Below, in pieces: positions 42,381-51,642 of a stretch of 64,000 bases of DNA. The DNA comes from Streptomyces sp. HD (GTDB lineage Bacteria > Actinomycetota > Actinomycetes > Streptomycetales > Streptomycetaceae). The stretch covers positions 186,001 through 250,000 of the forward strand of contig NZ_JAQMYP010000006.1 of assembly GCF_028369295.1 (NCBI RefSeq), given 5' to 3'. The notes beneath the pieces were generated by a model. That model did not search any database, was not told the origin of the DNA, and saw nothing but the letters and a program-made list of their open reading frames with translations. A program made the translations under genes and the position numbers. How positions within the stretch are numbered: the first letter of the stretch is position 1; each line of letters begins with the position of its first letter.

Positions 42381-45300
42381 TCACCCACGCGGTCCTCTCA
42401 CCTCCAAGATGGCTTCCTTCGGTATGCTCCCGTGAATCAAAATCTCCTGAGTTCGCACGACATCCTGCAGCGCCTGCCGCTCACCCTTGCCTAGTTCCGC
42501 GAGCCCCCAACGCTCCTGGTCTGCGGCATTCGTGAGGTCGAATATCTGACTTGGCGACACATGGAGGAGGTCGATTTTGACCGATCCATACTGGCCACCG
42601 AGCGGATCACCCTTCGGGTTCCTCAACTCCCCGACCGGCAGCTTCGAGGTCGAGAAGAAGGGAGTCACCCGCTTCGCCGGGTCCCTCCTGTTTCTTCTGC
42701 CCCGCCGACCCCCACCAGACTCCGACTGGGGGCCGAGGACGTGCTCCTTCACCTGTCCAGGCGTGGCCGCCAGGTCAGGCATTTCGGCCGAGAGCCCGTC
42801 GCGCTTGGGACGTTTGTCCCGCTCGGCAAGATTTCGCTCAACTTCGCGAGGAACGAAGCTTCCGGACTCACTCTTGACATATTGCCTGCCACCGCGGTCC
42901 ATGTACGCAGTCTGCTTCCCCTGCCTTGCGACGACCGTCATGTCGTCTTCCCGCAGCCTGCGCCGAAACTGACCGATTGCGGTCTTCTCCGCCTTCCCTT
43001 GGATGTTGCGCGGGTTGTCATATATCAAAACGACGCTGTTCGGCGCCCTTTCTAGCCAGGCATCCTTCTTCCTGAACTGCCCGACCTCCGGGTTCCACTC
43101 AAGCTTTCCCTTTCCAGATCCACCATCCCCCTGCCGGCCACTCGAATCCGTTGAGTGCGCGACTCGATTACCCCCCTGGCCTCCGCCACCACTATGACTT
43201 TGTGCACCACCCAGCACGCTGTCTCCGATGACCTTGACCTTTTCAACTATCGCTTCCAGCGTAAGGCTTCCAGACACTTCAGCCTTGATCCGATCACGCA
43301 ACTGGAGCGTCACCTTGTCCTCGGCACCGAGGGGAAAGACTTCGAACTCCCCCTCCGCCGCAATGGCGGTGGGATTGAGTGTCGCGACAACACTGAAGTC
43401 TTCTTCACCCTTGGCAGCAAGACTCGTGAGCCGATTCCAAACGCGCATCGCTGCGAGCGTCGCGTTCAGTACTGGTGCGGGCAGACCCTTGTCCAGCAGC
43501 CGTTTCAATTTGGGACGGATGCGCGCCACGATCTTCCGGAGCCGCTCGTCCTTCGACTCCTTGGAATTCTCGTCCTTCTTCTGCTTGCCCTTGTCCGTTT
43601 TGGACTTGGGCCGGCCGGGACCGCTCTTCTCAGGCTTGGGCTTGGTCTTGCCAGGGCCCCGCCGGTCCGGCTTGGGCTTGGTCTTGTCCGGCTTGGGCTT
43701 GGTCTTGTCCGGCTTCGGACTGCCAGAGCCGTCCTTGTCCCGCCCGTCCTTTCCAGGCCTGGTGGTGTCTGGGCCGTCCTTGTCCCCCTTCGGACCGGAC
43801 TTGCCCGGAGCGTCCTTACCTTCGCCCTTCGGTTTGTTGGCGTTGGGATCCTTGGGCTTGCCCGTGTAGTCCTTGTCGTCCTTCGGCTTGGGCGTACCCG
43901 CGTCTTTGTCGTCTCTCGGCTTGTCCGATGCCTTGTCATCAGAGGGCTTCGGCTTCGTGTCCGGGTCGGACTTCGGCTTGGCCGGCGGTTCCGCCTTCGG
44001 TTTCGGCTTCGGCGGTGCCGTCGGCCTGGTGTCCGGCTTCTCGTCCTTGTCCTTCGGCCGGCCGTTCTTGTCCTTGGTCGGGGCCGGAGGCGTGGGCTTC
44101 TTGATGTCGCCCGGAGTCCTGGGCTTCCCGGGGACGGCGCCGTCCTTGCCCTGCCCCGGCTTCGGGGCCATAGCAGTCTGCGTCTTCGCGTCCGGGCCCG
44201 GCTTCTTCATCGGGTCGGTCTCGGGCTTCTTGTCGCCGGCCTTGTCGTCCGAGCCGTCGCCCCCCGCGCTCTTCCCTCCGCCCGGCTTCTCCCCCTTGCC
44301 CTTGCCGCCCAGCTTCGCGGCGATGGACTTGAAGCGTCGGCCGATCTTCGCCACGTACTTGCCGATGCCACTCAGCAGGGCCTCGTAGGCGAGTTCGAGC
44401 AGGGCGACGATGCCCGCGGCGACCGCCTTCGCGAACAAGATGCCCGCGCCGCCGCTGCGGACCGCCTTCAGCCAGTCGAGGACCGCGCCCATCGCGCGGA
44501 GGATTTCGCCGAGGGCGCCGATGGCTGTGCGGATGGCGTCGATGACGGCCATGACCCAGCCGGCGCCGGGGATGAGTTTGGCGATGACCTTGGTGATGAC
44601 GATCTCGCCGATGATGAAGGGGAGTTGGGGGACGATGGCGTCCCAGGTCTCCTTGACGATCTGTTCGAGGGTGATGCCGCCCTTGATCAGTTTGTCGAGG
44701 ATGGCCTTCGGGACGCCGATGATCTCCTCGATCTTGGATTGGAACCATTCCTTGACGGCAGCCTTGACCTCCCGGAACAGGTGGTTCTTCGCACCGTCCA
44801 CCGCGGAGTTCTTCGCGCCGCTCAGCCAACCGCCCGGGTCGGAGAGGAAGTCGACGGCGATGAGCATGAAGTCGCCCAAGGCGTTCAGCAGTCCGGCGGC
44901 GAAGTCCAGGACCGCCTTCACCGCGTCCACGATGGCCTTGATGACATCCAGAAGGGCTTTCTTCAGGATGTCCAGGATGCTGCTCAGCAGCTTGCCGATG
45001 GCGTCCAGCAGGTCGCTGATCGCCTGCTTCAGCGCGGTGGCCAACCTGTTGACGAGTGCGATGGCCGCATTGATCAGCGATGTGATCAGGTTCCGGATGC
45101 GCTTGGCCAGGTCGATGACGGCCCGCACCATCGCCTTCGCGAACTCGATCAGATCCTTGATCAGGTTCTTGATCGCGTCGACGATGGCCTTACGAGCTGC
45201 GTTGATCCAGTCCTCGACGTTCTTCTTGAAGTCGCGAATGAAGGTGATGACCGCGTCGCGAGCGTCACGGATGACCTTGACGATCGCGTTCTTGATCTCG

Positions 45301-48300
45301 ATGACCTTCTGCTTGATCCAGTCGAAGGCCTTCGACAGCCAGTTGCCCGAGTCCTCGGCAGCGGTGTTCTTCTTCTGGTCCGCCTCCTTCTCCGCGTTGT
45401 CGGCCTTGTCCTTGATCTTCTTGTCGCTGCCCTCCTTCTCGGTGTCGACCTTGTCGTCTGTCTTCTTCTCCTCGTCCTTGACGTCCTGGCGGACCTTCTC
45501 CTGCCGGTCCGTCTTCTTGTCGCCGAGGCCCTTGAGCTCCTTGTCCTGCTCCGTGCGCCAGTCCTCGCGCTGCGCGGTGACATCGGCCATCGCCTTGTCG
45601 CGCTCGCCCGCCTGGGTTTCGGTATTGGTCTTGATCTCGGCGTCGACCTGCTGCTTGTGCTTCGCCTGCGAGTCACGGAAGTCGCGGTCCTTGGCCTGAC
45701 GCCCCTCGGAGACGCCCTTCTGGCCCTCGCTGAACGCGGCCTGGAACTGCGGCCCGCGCTCGTGCTCCGCCACCTCGGACGCCGCCTCCGGCGGTACGGC
45801 ACCGGTCGCGCCCCCGCCCTTGACGGCGACTCCCTCGCCGCCGCCCCCCTGGCCCGGCACCTTCGCGGACATCTGCTCCTTGGGAGCGTTGGGGTAGACC
45901 TGGTCCTCGCCCATCCCGCGACCGGCGTCGTCCTGAGCCGTCCCGATGGTCTCCTGACCCTTGGCGTCGACGTTGCCGCCCTGCTCGCCGGACGCCTGCT
46001 CGGCGCCGCCCTGCATCTCGACGCCCGGCGCGTTGCCGGCCTGTGCCTTCTTGAGCGCCTCGTCCTTGGTCGGCAGGCCGGCGAACTTCGCGGCCAACTC
46101 CTGGGGATCCACGACGGGTTCGTCGGCGCCGAAGAGGCTCGCGACCCCGTTCACGATCTTGCCGCCGATGAAGCCCAGGGCCATCTTGAAGGTGTCCCAG
46201 CCGCCCGGCTCCTCGGCCTTCTCCGCCTCGATCTGGCCTTCGGGCTCTTTCCCGCCGGTGACCTCGGCGTTCTCCTGGTCCGGCGGCTGCGCCTCCGCGG
46301 CCGCATCCTGCGAGTACTCGGCCGGGGCGTCCGTCTTCGGCTTGCCCTCCAGGGTCTGGGGCGCACCCGCCGGACGCTGCATGGAGGGCGGCTTGGAGGC
46401 GAGCGTCTTGTGTTCGTCGCCGACCGTACGGTCCACGGCGCCGCCCACTCCGCCCATGGCCTGAAGTGCCTTGTGCGGCTTGAGTTTCGAGGCGGTCGAC
46501 AGGCCCGCCTCCGGGGAGACCCCCGAGAGGTTCGGGGCCGGGCCGGAGTCCTTCTTGCCCTTTCCACGGGCCGGGGCGGCCGCCCCACCGCCACCACCAC
46601 CACCACCGCCACCGCCACCGCCCGAGGATCGGCCGGACGAAGGCGCCGCCTTCGGCGCAGGCGCGGTCTCCGGCGCACCCTTGGCCTGGGGAGCGGCCTT
46701 CGGCGCGGGCGCGGCGGCGGACTCCTGGGCGACGGGCGCGGACTTGGGCGCCACGGCCGCAGCCGGAGCCTCCGTACGTGCCGCCGGAGCCTCCGTACGA
46801 CCACTGGCTTCGGGCGCACTCCCCTGCGTCCCGCCGTCCGACGCGGCCCTCTCCGACGCGCCGCCCGTGGCACCCGTGGCTCCTGCGGCAGCAGTCCCGC
46901 CGGACGCACCCGAACCACCCGGCCCGCCCGTGCCTCCCGCGGCCCCTGCCGGGTCCTGCGCTGCAGCCGCGCCCTGCGAGCCGGCGGCCTCCGAACCGGC
47001 ACCGCCCCCCGACTCCTTCGCGCCCTCCTTGCCTCCGGCTTGGGCGCCCCCGGCTTCCGCTCCCCCGGCCTCGGCCTGTGCGGACCTGCCTCCCGCCGCC
47101 TGCTGCGACTCCTTCTCCGGCGCCGCCGCGGCCTTGTCGCCGCCCGCCGCCGTGCCCTTCTCCTCCTTGGCCGCCGGCTCCTTGGCCGCGCCGCCGCCCT
47201 CGGACTTCCCGTCCGTCTTGCCCGGCGCCTCCTGAACCGTCGTCTGCGCCGCGACCGCCCCGACCTTCGGGTCGTCGCCCGTCTTCGGATCCCGGGACGC
47301 CGTGCCCGGCGTGAGCGGCGCCGCGGCCTGCTCCAGGGCGAGGCCGCCGAACCCACCGTCGCTCTGCGGCCCGCCCTCGGTCTCCGGCGCCGCCGACGAA
47401 TCCGTCTCCTCGGCCAGGTCCTCGTCCTCGGGTTCGGCTTCCGCCGCCTCGTCCTCGGCGTCCTCCGCGTCCCGCTGGGCCTGCACCTCGTCGGCCCTGG
47501 TCGGCGGTGGGGCGGGGAAGGACGGAACGGCTGGGGCGGTGGCCGAGGACGGATCCAGGTCGTCGGCCGTCGGAACGCCGGAAACATCGAGATCCTGCTT
47601 CGGCAGGAAGTCCTCGGGCTGGAGCTTGATGTCCCAGGCGCTCGGCTCCTCGCCGCCGACCTCGACCTCCGAATCGCTGCCTGCGCCGAAGGGATCCTCC
47701 TCGGACTGCTCGTCCAGCCCCTCGACGTCCTGGTTGCGCTTCCCCTCCAACGTGCTGAACCTGCCCGGCAGTTGGGTGTCCTTGCCGGAGGCGGCCGGTG
47801 CGCCCTTGGGCTTCTCCTGGCCCCGCTTGTCCTGCTGCTTCAGCTGTTGGCCCGCCACCATGGCCTCGGCCGCGCCCGGCCGGTTCTTCGCCGCGGACTC
47901 CTCCTTGCTCGCGGCGGGCGCCTGCTCCTGCTCGGTGGCCTCCTTGCCGGCCTTCTCCTTGCCTCCCCCCGAGTCCTGGGACTTCTTCTCGCCGCCCGGC
48001 TGCCCGCCCTGCGGCTTCCCGCCGGAGGCCGAGGAGGCCGGGGAAGCCGGGGACTGTTCCTTTTGGTCCTTCTGAGCGGGCGCCGACGCCGCCTGCCCGG
48101 CCCCTCCCCCAGCGGACTGAGAGGCCGCGGCAGATCCCGAACCGGACGACCCCGCCCCCGAACCCGATCCCGCCCCCGACTGCGTCCCGCGCGGCGCCCC
48201 GCCTCCCTGCGGAGTCGTCCCGTGCTCCGGCGTACCACCGTTCTGCGGAGTACTGCCGGCCGCGCCCTCCTCGTCGGCCTCGTGGGCCCGCTCCTTCTCC

Positions 48301-49232
48301 GGCCCGGGCGCAAGTGCGGGGCGCCCTTCCTCCGCCTTCCGCTCCTCCGCGTCCCGGCGCCCGTTCTCGCGCTCGGTGCGGACCTGTTCCGCGACGTCCG
48401 GCTCGACCTGGGGCGCGTCGTGCGCGTTGCGTTCCAGGGCCTCGGCATGGTCGTCGTACGCCTCGACCTCGTCGACCAGGTCGAGCACCCGGTCGTGCTC
48501 GGGGGCGAGCAGCCGGTTCTCCAGCCGTACGAGGACGCCGTCGAGCAGTTCCTCGGGAAGTCGGGCGAGTTGCTTGCGGGTGCGGTGGGACAGGTCCTCG
48601 GGGTCGCCGCGCAGGGAACGTACGAGGGAGTTGGCCACGCGGTCGACGAGGGTCGCCGGGTCCATGGCCTCGGTGCGGTTGCGATCGGCGTCGACGGTGG
48701 CGTAGCGCAGCCAGCCGGGGGTGGCCTGGTCCTGGTCGACGGCCGCCGTCTCCGGCCGGGACTCCGGCTGCGCTACGAGATCCTGGGCCGTCGACTCCGC
48801 CTCCCGCTCGATCGCCTGTTGCGGCAGGCTGACCGCGCCCAGCTCACGCCCGGCGCGCAGGGTGCCGAGGCCGTGCGGGTTCTGGACGGTGTGCAGGAGC
48901 TCGTGGGCGAGGAGGCGGCGGCCCTCGTCGGTGCCCGGTTTGAAGGCGCCCGCGCGGAAGAAGATGTCCTGGCCGACCGCGACCGCGTCCGCGCCGAGGA
49001 GGTCGGTCAGCTGTCCGGCGTCGCGGTCGGTGTGCAGGCGTACGCGGCTGAGGTCGTGGCCGAGCTGTTCCTCCAGCTCCCGGCGCACGCCGGGGTCGAG
49101 GGGCTGGCCGGCGCCGCTGACGATGTCCTTGGGTTCCGGGGTGCGGGACTGGGCGGCGCGTTCCCTGCGCTTGCGGCGGCGCTGTTCGGCCGTCTTTTCC
49201 GAACGGGCGTCCTGCGCTTGGGAGTTGCTCAT
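42381..49232 (-). CDS. giant DUF4157 (eCIS core) protein with polymorphic-toxin-like C-terminus
   Basis: The protein has 2,283 residues. The order is: basic N-terminus; DUF4157 domain (about 35-150) with LLAHELLHTVQ giving an HExxH metallopeptidase motif at His110-His114; acidic, Gly/Ala/Pro/Gln-rich disordered stretch (about 300-1,000) with a 12-Gly run near 46,600; Lys/Glu coiled coil (about 1,180-1,290); amphipathic helical block without Pro (about 1,290-1,630, WIKQKVIEIKNAIVKVI type); Lys/Pro-rich linker with PKPDKTK repeats (about 1,635-1,890); a short domain; and a C-terminal domain (about 2,035-2,283) of different composition ending FFSTSKLP...TQEILIHGSIPKEAIL. DUF4157 marks proteins loaded into eCIS. 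There is no signal peptide. ATG 49232 overlaps the preceding gene by four bases. Toxin activity is inferred. Confidence 0.85.
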   Translation of the reverse strand: MSNSQAQDARSEKTAEQRRRKRRERAAQSRTPEPKDIVSGAGQPLDPGVRRELEEQLGHDLSRVRLHTDRDAGQLTDLLGADAVAVGQDIFFRAGAFKPGTDEGRRLLAHELLHTVQNPHGLGTLRAGRELGAVSLPQQAIEREAESTAQDLVAQPESRPETAAVDQDQATPGWLRYATVDADRNRTEAMDPATLVDRVANSLVRSLRGDPEDLSHRTRKQLARLPEELLDGVLVRLENRLLAPEHDRVLDLVDEVEAYDDHAEALERNAHDAPQVEPDVAEQVRTERENGRRDAEERKAEEGRPALAPGPEKERAHEADEEGAAGSTPQNGGTPEHGTTPQGGGAPRGTQSGAGSGSGAGSSGSGSAAASQSAGGGAGQAASAPAQKDQKEQSPASPASSASGGKPQGGQPGGEKKSQDSGGGKEKAGKEATEQEQAPAASKEESAAKNRPGAAEAMVAGQQLKQQDKRGQEKPKGAPAASGKDTQLPGRFSTLEGKRNQDVEGLDEQSEEDPFGAGSDSEVEVGGEEPSAWDIKLQPEDFLPKQDLDVSGVPTADDLDPSSATAPAVPSFPAPPPTRADEVQAQRDAEDAEDEAAEAEPEDEDLAEETDSSAAPETEGGPQSDGGFGGLALEQAAAPLTPGTASRDPKTGDDPKVGAVAAQTTVQEAPGKTDGKSEGGGAAKEPAAKEEKGTAAGGDKAAAAPEKESQQAAGGRSAQAEAGGAEAGGAQAGGKEGAKESGGGAGSEAAGSQGAAAAQDPAGAAGGTGGPGGSGASGGTAAAGATGATGGASERAASDGGTQGSAPEASGRTEAPAARTEAPAAAVAPKSAPVAQESAAAPAPKAAPQAKGAPETAPAPKAAPSSGRSSGGGGGGGGGGGGGAAAPARGKGKKDSGPAPNLSGVSPEAGLSTASKLKPHKALQAMGGVGGAVDRTVGDEHKTLASKPPSMQRPAGAPQTLEGKPKTDAPAEYSQDAAAEAQPPDQENAEVTGGKEPEGQIEAEKAEEPGGWDTFKMALGFIGGKIVNGVASLFGADEPVVDPQELAAKFAGLPTKDEALKKAQAGNAPGVEMQGGAEQASGEQGGNVDAKGQETIGTAQDDAGRGMGEDQVYPNAPKEQMSAKVPGQGGGGEGVAVKGGGATGAVPPEAASEVAEHERGPQFQAAFSEGQKGVSEGRQAKDRDFRDSQAKHKQQVDAEIKTNTETQAGERDKAMADVTAQREDWRTEQDKELKGLGDKKTDRQEKVRQDVKDEEKKTDDKVDTEKEGSDKKIKDKADNAEKEADQKKNTAAEDSGNWLSKAFDWIKQKVIEIKNAIVKVIRDARDAVITFIRDFKKNVEDWINAARKAIVDAIKNLIKDLIEFAKAMVRAVIDLAKRIRNLITSLINAAIALVNRLATALKQAISDLLDAIGKLLSSILDILKKALLDVIKAIVDAVKAVLDFAAGLLNALGDFMLIAVDFLSDPGGWLSGAKNSAVDGAKNHLFREVKAAVKEWFQSKIEEIIGVPKAILDKLIKGGITLEQIVKETWDAIVPQLPFIIGEIVITKVIAKLIPGAGWVMAVIDAIRTAIGALGEILRAMGAVLDWLKAVRSGGAGILFAKAVAAGIVALLELAYEALLSGIGKYVAKIGRRFKSIAAKLGGKGKGEKPGGGKSAGGDGSDDKAGDKKPETDPMKKPGPDAKTQTAMAPKPGQGKDGAVPGKPRTPGDIKKPTPPAPTKDKNGRPKDKDEKPDTRPTAPPKPKPKAEPPAKPKSDPDTKPKPSDDKASDKPRDDKDAGTPKPKDDKDYTGKPKDPNANKPKGEGKDAPGKSGPKGDKDGPDTTRPGKDGRDKDGSGSPKPDKTKPKPDKTKPKPDRRGPGKTKPKPEKSGPGRPKSKTDKGKQKKDENSKESKDERLRKIVARIRPKLKRLLDKGLPAPVLNATLAAMRVWNRLTSLAAKGEEDFSVVATLNPTAIAAEGEFEVFPLGAEDKVTLQLRDRIKAEVSGSLTLEAIVEKVKVIGDSVLGGAQSHSGGGGQGGNRVAHSTDSSGRQGDGGSGKGKLEWNPEVGQFRKKDAWLERAPNSVVLIYDNPRNIQGKAEKTAIGQFRRRLREDDMTVVARQGKQTAYMDRGGRQYVKSESGSFVPREVERNLAERDKRPKRDGLSAEMPDLAATPGQVKEHVLGPQSESGGGRRGRRNRRDPAKRVTPFFSTSKLPVGELRNPKGDPLGGQYGSVKIDLLHVSPSQIFDLTNAADQERWGLAELGKGERQALQDVVRTQEILIHGSIPKEAILEVRGPRG

Positions 49233-49543
49233 CGCGTCACCTCCCCGTGACCGCTGAGCCCTTCGTGCACGACGCGGGCCAGCTCCTGGCCGAGGCGGCG
49301 GGCGGACAGCCCGGTCGGCAGGGGCGGGAGGCCCGTGAGGGCGTCGACGGTGAGGGCACCGTCGGCGGCCAGCGGAACGCCGTGCGCGCGGACCAGACGC
49401 GACAGCTCCTGTTCGAACGCGGCGGAGACCCGTTCGGGGTCGACCCGGAAGCCCTGAAGGGCCAGTTCTCCGATCTCCACACGGATCTCGCGGGGAGCCT
49501 CGTCGTGAGCGTTCGTGTTCACACCCATCCGCGTCACACCCAT
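49229..49543 (-). CDS. small conserved eCIS protein of unknown function
   Basis: The 104-residue protein reads EIRVEIGELALQGFRVDPERVSAAFEQELSRLVRAHGVPL then TGLSARRLGQELARVVHEGLSG. The IxIGELxLxGF opening followed by helices is common to small genes next to the ATPase in actinobacterial eCIS clusters. It overlaps the ATPase end by 10 bases and the giant gene by four. ATG 49543 is chosen because GGAGG lies 7 nt upstream. It could be a chaperone or adaptor loading the neighbouring cargo; that is inference. Confidence 0.75.
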   Translation of the reverse strand: MGVTRMGVNTNAHDEAPREIRVEIGELALQGFRVDPERVSAAFEQELSRLVRAHGVPLAADGALTVDALTGLPPLPTGLSARRLGQELARVVHEGLSGHGEVTR

Positions 49544-51636
49544 CCACGGACCTCCGTCGGCGTCAGGGAACGCTCCAGCTTCAGATACTCCGTGCGGGCC
49601 GCCGCGAGCATGTGCCGCATCTGGAGGCGGTCGCCCTCCTCGGCCGCGAGGAAGGCTCCGGACAGCGCGATGTTGCGAATCGAGCCGCCCGCGACGGTGA
49701 GTTGGGCGAGGAGGCCGGGGTCGATGCCCTTGAGCGGGGCCCGGGACGGCAGCACCCGGCGCCAGATCTCGGCGCGCTCGTGCTCGGCCGGGAAGGGGAA
49801 GTCGACGACGAAGCGGATGCGGCGCATGAAGGCGGTGTCGAGTGCCTTCTTCATGTTGGTGGTGAGGATGGCGAGGCCGCGGTAGGCCTCCATCCGCATC
49901 AGCAGGTAGCTGACCTCCAGGTTGGCGTACCGGTCGTGGCTGTCCTTGACCTCGCTGCGCTTGCCGAACAGGGCGTCGGCCTCGTCGAACAGCAGCAGCG
50001 CGCCGCCGCGTTCGGCGGCGTCGAAGACACGGCGCAGGTTCTTCTCGGTCTCGCCGATGTACTTGCTGACGACCTGCGAGAGGTCGATGACGAACAGGTC
50101 GAGGCCGAGCTCCCTCGCCATGACCTCGGCAGCCAGCGTCTTGCCGGTGCCTGAGCCGCCCGCGAACATCGCGGTGACTCCGAGGCCGCGGCGCAGAGTG
50201 CCGGCGAAGCCCCACTCCTGGTGGACGGTGGCCCGCTGCCGTACGTGCGCGACAATCTCGCGCAGCACGTTCAACTGCCGCTCGTGCAGCACCAGATCGT
50301 CCCAGCCGGCCTCCGGCTCGATCCGGCGGCCCAGCTCGTCCATGCCGACGCGGGCCTCCTCAAGACCGGCCCGCCAGGCGAGTTGAGCGGCGTCCAGCTC
50401 GTCCTCGTACGGCAGCCGGCGGCGTACGGTCGTGGCGGCGGAGCGTACGACGTGCGGTGGGAGCTGGAACTGCGCGACCAGGGAGCGCAGCTCGCCGTCG
50501 TCCAGGTCGGCGACCGGGTGGAACGCCTGCGCCCACAGGTCGACCTGCTCCTCGTCGTCCAGACGCGGCACCACCACCCGTGCGCCGTGCGCGCGCTCGG
50601 TGCGCAGCGGGTCCTCGCTCGACACCACGACCGGTACGGCCGCCCCGGCCAGGAACGCGTCCGTCGCCGCCCGCTGGTCGCGGTCCAGATCACCGACCTC
50701 GACCAGCAGCGCGGCGGGCAGCAGGATCGCCTCGCGCTGCCACAGCCGGGCGAGCCGGTCGCGTTCGGCGGGGTCGGTCGGTACGTCCTCGGCGCCCATG
50801 GCGTACAGCCCCAGCCCGGACCGCGCGGCGGCCGCGGCGGCGATGTCGGCCCGGCTGCGCAGATCACCGCCGGTCACCTCGACGAGCAGCGGCGCGTCCG
50901 GGCTCGCCCCCGTCGTCCAGCCCTCGGCGGCCCGGCTCGCGGCCACGTCGTACGACGGCGGCAACTGCTCCGGCACCGGCGTGCGGCGCAGGCGGCCGTG
51001 CAGCCGGGCGTCCAGGTAGGGCGAGCCCAGCAGGAAGTGCAGAATCCGCTCGTCCAGGCGCAGTCGGGAGGTCGTCAGCCGGGATTCGTCGTCCAGCTCC
51101 ACGATCCGCCAGCGGCGCAGCGGTGCCACGGGCGTGAGCGCGCTCCAGTGCGGTTCGGCGAGGGCGGCCAGGGCGAGGGAGAAGGTCGGGTACGCCCGCT
51201 GCGGGTCACCGCTGGCGGCGGCGCAGCGGGCCGCTGTCGTGGGGTCCAGCTCGTCGGCGGCGGTGAGGAGGATGACGTCGCGTTCGAAGGCGGTGAGGCC
51301 GAAGCAGCCGACGAGGGCGTCGAGGGGGGCGGTGCCGGGAGAGGCCAGTGGGGCCGGGCTCGCGGAACTCGCCGAACCGGCGGCACTCGGCGCGCCGGGC
51401 CGCGAGGCGCCTGACTGTGGGGCGTCGGACTGCAGGGCGTCGGACTGACCGGCACCGGCCGCGTGGGCGTCGATGCGGGACAGGACACGCCGTATCTCCT
51501 CGGTCAGCGTCACGCCCACGTCGCGTCCGCCCGGCGTCGCCGAAGCACCCGCCGTGCTCGTGCCCGTACCCGCGCCTGTGCCCGCCGTGCCCGGCTGGTT
51601 CGTCCCCATGTCTTCACCTGCCCCCGTGGTCCCCAT
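49534..51636 (-). CDS. AAA+ ATPase of the eCIS (Afp15/PVC15-like)
   Basis: The 700-residue protein has an N-terminal helical region of about 250 residues, a degenerate first ATPase-like domain, then a full C-terminal AAA+ module: Walker A AGGSGTGKT (near residue 495), Walker B LLLFDEADALFG (near 550), sensor segment LAILTTNMKKALDTAFMRRIRFVVDFPFP with arginine fingers, and a lid with GSIRNIALSGAFLAAEEG. In Afp and PVC this ATPase is needed for particle assembly rather than sheath recycling. It starts 6 bp after the DUF4255 gene; ATG 51609 is an alternative start. The first 100 residues are Gly/Thr/Ala-rich and disordered. Confidence 0.92.
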   Translation of the reverse strand: MGTTGAGEDMGTNQPGTAGTGAGTGTSTAGASATPGGRDVGVTLTEEIRRVLSRIDAHAAGAGQSDALQSDAPQSGASRPGAPSAAGSASSASPAPLASPGTAPLDALVGCFGLTAFERDVILLTAADELDPTTAARCAAASGDPQRAYPTFSLALAALAEPHWSALTPVAPLRRWRIVELDDESRLTTSRLRLDERILHFLLGSPYLDARLHGRLRRTPVPEQLPPSYDVAASRAAEGWTTGASPDAPLLVEVTGGDLRSRADIAAAAAARSGLGLYAMGAEDVPTDPAERDRLARLWQREAILLPAALLVEVGDLDRDQRAATDAFLAGAAVPVVVSSEDPLRTERAHGARVVVPRLDDEEQVDLWAQAFHPVADLDDGELRSLVAQFQLPPHVVRSAATTVRRRLPYEDELDAAQLAWRAGLEEARVGMDELGRRIEPEAGWDDLVLHERQLNVLREIVAHVRQRATVHQEWGFAGTLRRGLGVTAMFAGGSGTGKTLAAEVMARELGLDLFVIDLSQVVSKYIGETEKNLRRVFDAAERGGALLLFDEADALFGKRSEVKDSHDRYANLEVSYLLMRMEAYRGLAILTTNMKKALDTAFMRRIRFVVDFPFPAEHERAEIWRRVLPSRAPLKGIDPGLLAQLTVAGGSIRNIALSGAFLAAEEGDRLQMRHMLAAARTEYLKLERSLTPTEVRGWV

Positions 51637-51642
51637 GCCGCC

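Noticed and set aside
43155..49250. Plus-strand open frame of about 2,000 codons antisense to the giant DUF4157 gene
   Set aside because: It is an effect of strong third-position G+C bias and low-complexity codons on the other strand. It consists of Leu/Arg/Gly runs without domains or a ribosome site.
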